Source: Monodelphis domestica
Lineage: Eukaryota; Chordata; Mammalia; Didelphimorphia; Didelphidae
Direction: 5' to 3'
NCBI RefSeq assembly: GCF_027887165.1
Contig: NC_077232.1
Location: forward strand, 78,870,983-78,934,982
DNA length: 64,000 nucleotides
Both the position numbers and the translations under genes were made by a program. The notes below the pieces were generated by a model, which was not told the origin of the DNA, did no database searches, and saw only the letters and a program-made list of their open reading frames with translations. Shown here one piece after another: positions 60,771 to 64,000 of the stretch (the stretch's first letter is position 1; every line of letters starts with the position of its first letter).

Positions 60771-60824
60771 AGTCCCCGTCTTCTGGTGATGACGAAGACG
60801 ATGAGGATGAAGGAGAAGACACAG
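60771..60824 (+). CDS. FGFR3: FGFR3 exon 4: acid box
   Basis: This 54-nt exon, preceded by a long pyrimidine tract and ccaag and followed by gtaaga, encodes residues 129 (split codon) to 146: ESPSSGDDEDDEDEGEDT. Ten of the eleven residues 135-145 are Asp or Glu. This is the acid box between Ig domains I and II, which in FGFRs competes with heparan sulfate for the basic face of Ig II. SSGDDED plus EDT matches FGFR3 (human APSSGDDEDGEDEAEDTG) better than FGFR2 (ISSGDDEDDTDGAED) or FGFR1. Entry and exit are phase 1, so the exon can be skipped without a frame change. I recall the human exon 4 product as four residues longer (TGVDTG). No downstream in-frame donor giving that extension is seen here. 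The following Ig II exon lies beyond the window. Confidence 0.95.
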
Positions 60825-61254
60825 GTAAGAATTTGAGGTTTTCTTTTTTTTCTCTCTCTTTTGGGGAAAGGATGGGAGAGGCAATGAGTGCTTTATTTAG
60901 ATGGAGGCTAAAGGTTGTGTTAAGCTCAAATATGTGTAAATAAACAGCATTCCTCCTGAGAACAGTCACTCAGGGACTGATCTTGTCTTCCTTTGGGGGT
61001 GGGAAAGCTCATTTGCTCAATAGTGCAAAATGTGATTATCTAACCTAATGTGGCTTTCTTTAGACCTGGGTCCTTGGACTAGCAGAGGGTCTGGATCACC
61101 CCAAGTGGAGAAACTCTCTTCCCTAACCCCTGCCCCACCATGACCTGTTCTCTTCCTATCCCATGCTAATTCAGACCATGATGGTGCCCAATAAACTCTC
61201 GTGGGTCACATGGAAATTAGGAACTCAGAATTTATCACTATATTGGGCAAGTCT

Positions 61255-61400
61255 GTAATTGGCCTTCTGTGGACCTCAGTTTGTTCACCTTTAGAATGGG
61301 GATAATAATCATTGCACTACTTCACAGAGATTTGAGTTAGAAAGTACTTTGTCAACCCTAAAATGCTGTAGAAATGTGAATTAATATATTGAAAATAAAT
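61255..61400 (+). repeat. MIR-type SINE 3' half
   Basis: gtggacctcagtttgttcac, gaatggggataataatcatt, gaaagtactttgtcaaccct. Confidence 0.6.
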
Positions 61401-61417
61401 AACTTTAACAATAATGA

Positions 61418-61527
61418 TTTCTAGCTATGTGGCCCTGAGCAAGTCTTTTAACCCCCATTGCCTAGTCCTTACCGCCTTCTGTCTTGGCACCAATACTTAA
61501 TATTGGTGCCAAGACAGAAGGTAAGAA
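61418..61527 (+). repeat. Marsupial CORE-SINE 3' half with perfect hairpin tail
   Basis: Core tagctatgtggccctgagca. At 61475-61521 the two tail arms are exact reverse complements (21 bp each, 5-base loop cttaa), unlike other copies where they pair imperfectly. Confidence 0.9.
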
Positions 61528-61631
61528 TGAGGTAGAGCCAAAATAGTGGAGTGGAAGCAAGGAAGGCTCAAACCACCATAAGATAGAAGGTAAGGATTGT
61601 TTTTTGTTTATTAATTTAAAAATAAAATAAA

Positions 61632-61734
61632 GCAATCTGGCCTCAGACACTTCCCAGCTGTGTGACCCTGGACAAGTCACTTAACCCCCATTGTCTAGCC
61701 CTTACCACTCTTCTGCCTTGGGACCAATACATAG
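61632..61734 (+). repeat. Marsupial CORE-SINE core and first tail arm
   Basis: tctggcctcagacacttccc to cttgggaccaatacataga. It stops within the tail loop, just before the long inverted repeat. Confidence 0.85.
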
Positions 61735-61750
61735 ATAAATAGTCTATAGC

Positions 61751-61957
61751 AGAATATTTGTTAATTAATTAATAATTAATTAGGAAATGGGATATTGTTG
61801 TTGATCAATGGATAAAGAGAGAGTTGAGTAGGTTGAGTCATCTTTGAAATTCCATTCTGGCTTAAAGAAATCCAATCCACTCAACTCTCTCTTTATCCGT
61901 CGATCAACAACAATATCCTATTTCCTAATTAGTTCTTAATTACCTAACAAATATTCT
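61751..61957. repeat. Long inverted repeat, about 85-bp arms
   Basis: Left arm 61751-61835, right arm 61873-61957, loop about 37 nt. The arms read agaatatttgttaatta... and, reversed and complemented, nearly the same, with a handful of mismatches. Most likely a foldback/MITE-type relic. A hairpin RNA is possible when FGFR3 is transcribed. Confidence 0.9.
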
Positions 61958-62034
61958 CCTTCAAGACAGATAAATAGATAAATAATATAATAAAATATAA
62001 ATAATAAAATGAAACAATAATGGACCTTTCTATA

Positions 62035-62250
62035 AGGTTTACAAATCAATTTATTATACATATTAACACCACAACTATGAGAGATAGTAGGTACTTTTAT
62101 TATCCCCATTTTACAGATGAGGAAACTGAGGCTGGGAGATATTAAGGGAATTGCCATAGTCCACATGACTAAGTAAAAGGCCTGAAGCAGGATTTGAACT
62201 CTGGTTTTTCTGACTTCTGAATCCAGTATCCAGAATACCACAGTGCCTTT
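62035..62250 (-). repeat. MIR-type SINE, near full length
   Basis: tctataaggtttacaaatca, tccccattttacagatgagg, agtatccagaataccacagt. Confidence 0.7.
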
Positions 62251-62429
62251 TAATATGGTGCATAACGTTGATTTTGAGATCCTGGAGATCGTCTAGCTCT
62301 GTCCATTTTACAGATGGAAAAACTGAAATCTAGAGGGAGAAAGGTAGAAAAATGATAGTCAGTGGCACACTGCTGTCTCACACTCCCTGTTCAGTCCATC
62401 CAGACTCTTCCAGCCTTCTCTTGGGATCA

Positions 62430-62630
62430 TTGATTTGAAGTTAGAAGGGACCTTAGAGACCACTGGGTCTAACCCCTCCATCTCACACGTGAGGAAGCTG
62501 AAGCACAGACCAGTTAAATGACTGGGACAAGGTCACACAGTCAGTAAGTGCCTATGGTAGAATTTGGAACCAGATCTTCCTTCCTCAGACTCCAGGGCTC
62601 CATCTATGCTGCCTCTTCCAGGAAGCCTTT
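62430..62630 (-). repeat. MIR3-like SINE
   Basis: tgaagttagaagggacctta, catctcacacgtgaggaagc, ggctccatctatgctgcctc. A shorter related piece is at about 62280-62345. Confidence 0.6.
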
Positions 62631-62967
62631 CCTAATTGCCTCCCCACCACTCCATTGGGAATGACCTCCTTTGGACCTCAGAGAGTGGCTTGTTTCCCCT
62701 TTCCAAGATCCTCATCAGAGTAGATAATAGAGCATTCTAGAAGATGCCAACCCGGCTCAAATATCTACTCACTTGGTGATGATAGACAAATGGAGACCAA
62801 AGCTCTCTGATCTTCAGCCTCCCTACTCAGTCACATCTGTCCATAAACCTTAAAGAGCTCCAGAAATGTGCCGGGTGCGGTTAATGGTCAGACTGGACTG
62901 TCGGGAGGGCAGGGGTCTAAACTCAGGGCAAATGACTTAGGGAACTGGGCAGAAGTATCCTAATTTA

Positions 62968-63150
62968 GCTACATCTTAGAATCAATACTGTGTATCTGGT
63001 CCAAGCAGAAGAGTGGGAAGGGCTGGGCAATGGGAGTTAAATAACTTTCCCAGGGTCACTCAGCTAGGAAGTGTCTGAGGCCAGATTTGGACTTGGTACC
63101 TCCTGTCATTAGGCCTGGCTCTCCATCCACTGAGCCACCCGGCTGCCCCC
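62968..63150 (-). repeat. Marsupial CORE-SINE, tail-truncated
   Basis: Starts inside the tail (acatcttagaatcaatactg), head intact (gagccacccggctgcccc). Confidence 0.88.
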
Positions 63151-63334
63151 TCTCTCTCTTGTGGAAAAGGCTTTTGACCTTTCCCTATGGGTTCCCTGGG
63201 TTCAAGAGCACCTCATACTTTGGGAATGGGCTAGGGGTCCATCAGAGCCTGGGAGGGAGATTGCTCTCATCAGATTGCCTATAGGGATCTTGGGTTATTT
63301 TGGGGGGGTTAAGCATATGCTTTATTCTTTGGGG

Positions 63335-64000
63335 TTAGGGGAGAGAGAAAAGGAAGGAGAAAGAGAGAGGAGAGAGGAGGAAAAGGAGAGAGAGGGAGTA
63401 AGGGAAGGAGAAAGAGAGAAAGGGAAGGGGAGAGAAAAGGAAGGGGAAGGGGAGAGAGATGGAAGGGAGAAAGAGTAAGGGAAGGGGAGAGAGATAGAAT
63501 GAGAGAGAAATGGAAGGGGAGAGAGAAGAAGAGAGAAAGAGTAAGGGAAGGGGAGAGAGATGGAATGAGAGAGAGAAATAGAAGGGGAGAGAGAAGAAGG
63601 GAGAAAGAGTAAGAGAAGAGGAGAGAGATGGAATGAGAGAGAGAAATAGAAGGGGAGAGTGAGGAGGGAGAAAGAGTAAGGGAAGGGGAGAGAGATGGAA
63701 TGAGAGAGAGAGAAATAGAAGGGGAGAGAGAAGAAGGGAGAAAGAGTAAGGGAAGAGGAGAGAGATGGAATGAGAGAGAGAAATAGAAGGGGAGAGAGAA
63801 GAAGGAAGAAAGAGTAAGGGAAGGGGAGAGAGATGGAATGAGAGAGAAATGGATGGGGAGAGAGAAGAAGGAAGAAAGAGTAAGGGAAGGGGAGAGAGAT
63901 GGAATGAGAGAGAAATGGATGGGGAGAGAGAAGAAGGAAGAAAGAGTAAGGGAAGGCGAGAGAGATGGAATGAGAGAGAAATGGAAGGGGAGAGTGAGGA
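63335..64000. repeat. 66-70-bp GA-rich minisatellite, right edge
   Basis: The marker aaagagtaag recurs with gt at 63475, 63541, 63609, 63676, 63746, 63814, 63880 and 63946. Each unit also has gagagagatggaatgagaga. The array continues past the window. Confidence 0.95.

Larger units (their letters stand above)
60825..64000 (+). other. FGFR3: FGFR3 intron 4 (runs off the window)
   Basis: Begins gtaaga after the acid-box exon. No exon encoding the expected start of Ig domain II (a YWTRP-type motif) is seen before the window ends. It holds a long inverted repeat, SINE pieces and a terminal GA-rich minisatellite. Confidence 0.85.

Noticed and set aside
61090-64000. Ig domain II exon of FGFR3
   Set aside because: No frame with the expected YWTRP or LLAVPA motifs next to an acceptor was found; the exon must lie beyond the window.

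Overview
The window is vertebrate nuclear DNA, most likely from a marsupial, and holds the 5' part of one protein-coding gene: FGFR3 (fibroblast growth factor receptor 3) on the + strand. The marsupial call rests on about 27 copies, in both orientations, of a tRNA-derived CORE-SINE whose tail pairs 'tctgccttggaaccaata' with 'tattgattctaagacagaag'. I recognise this family as a marsupial (Mar1/WSINE-like) element. L1 3' ends and MIR-type elements of the kind seen in opossum and its relatives support it. I cannot name the species.

Layout. 1-18.4 kb is upstream intergenic DNA made of microsatellites (CT/GA, GGAA, TA, GAT), SINEs, MIR-type copies and L1 pieces, with no supportable gene. About 18.43-21.26 kb is a CpG island with GC boxes and no evident TATA box. 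It contains a probable non-coding exon 1 ending at 19336 and exon 2 (20216-20633), which carries 5'UTR, a short uORF, the probable start codon at 20510 and the signal peptide. Intron 2 (20634-54619) is about 34 kb, more than twice the whole human FGFR3 gene as I remember it (about 15 kb). It is swollen by SINEs, three large minisatellite arrays and purine/pyrimidine tracts. It also contains repeat-free islands, at about 26.2-26.9, 28.8-29.1 and 43.6-43.8 kb, that look like regulatory sequence. Exon 3 (54620-54880) encodes Ig-like domain I and exon 4 (60771-60824) encodes the acid box. The next exon, the start of Ig domain II, was not found before base 64000, so the gene continues past the right edge.

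The coding exons all join in phase 1 and spell a signal peptide, a linker, Ig domain I with the expected cysteine pair and tryptophan, and an acidic stretch. That is the N-terminal ectodomain order of an FGF receptor, and the acid box SPSSGDDEDDEDEGEDT fits FGFR3 better than FGFR1, 2 or 4.

I found no new multi-gene system. The most notable non-coding structures are an 85-bp-arm inverted repeat in intron 4, a SINE tail that has become a perfect hairpin, a 62/72-bp minisatellite whose unit resembles a mariner-type terminal repeat, and a 34-bp array of about 32 units apparently grown from an L2/MIR-type tail motif. All family names are from recognition by eye; none was checked against a database.
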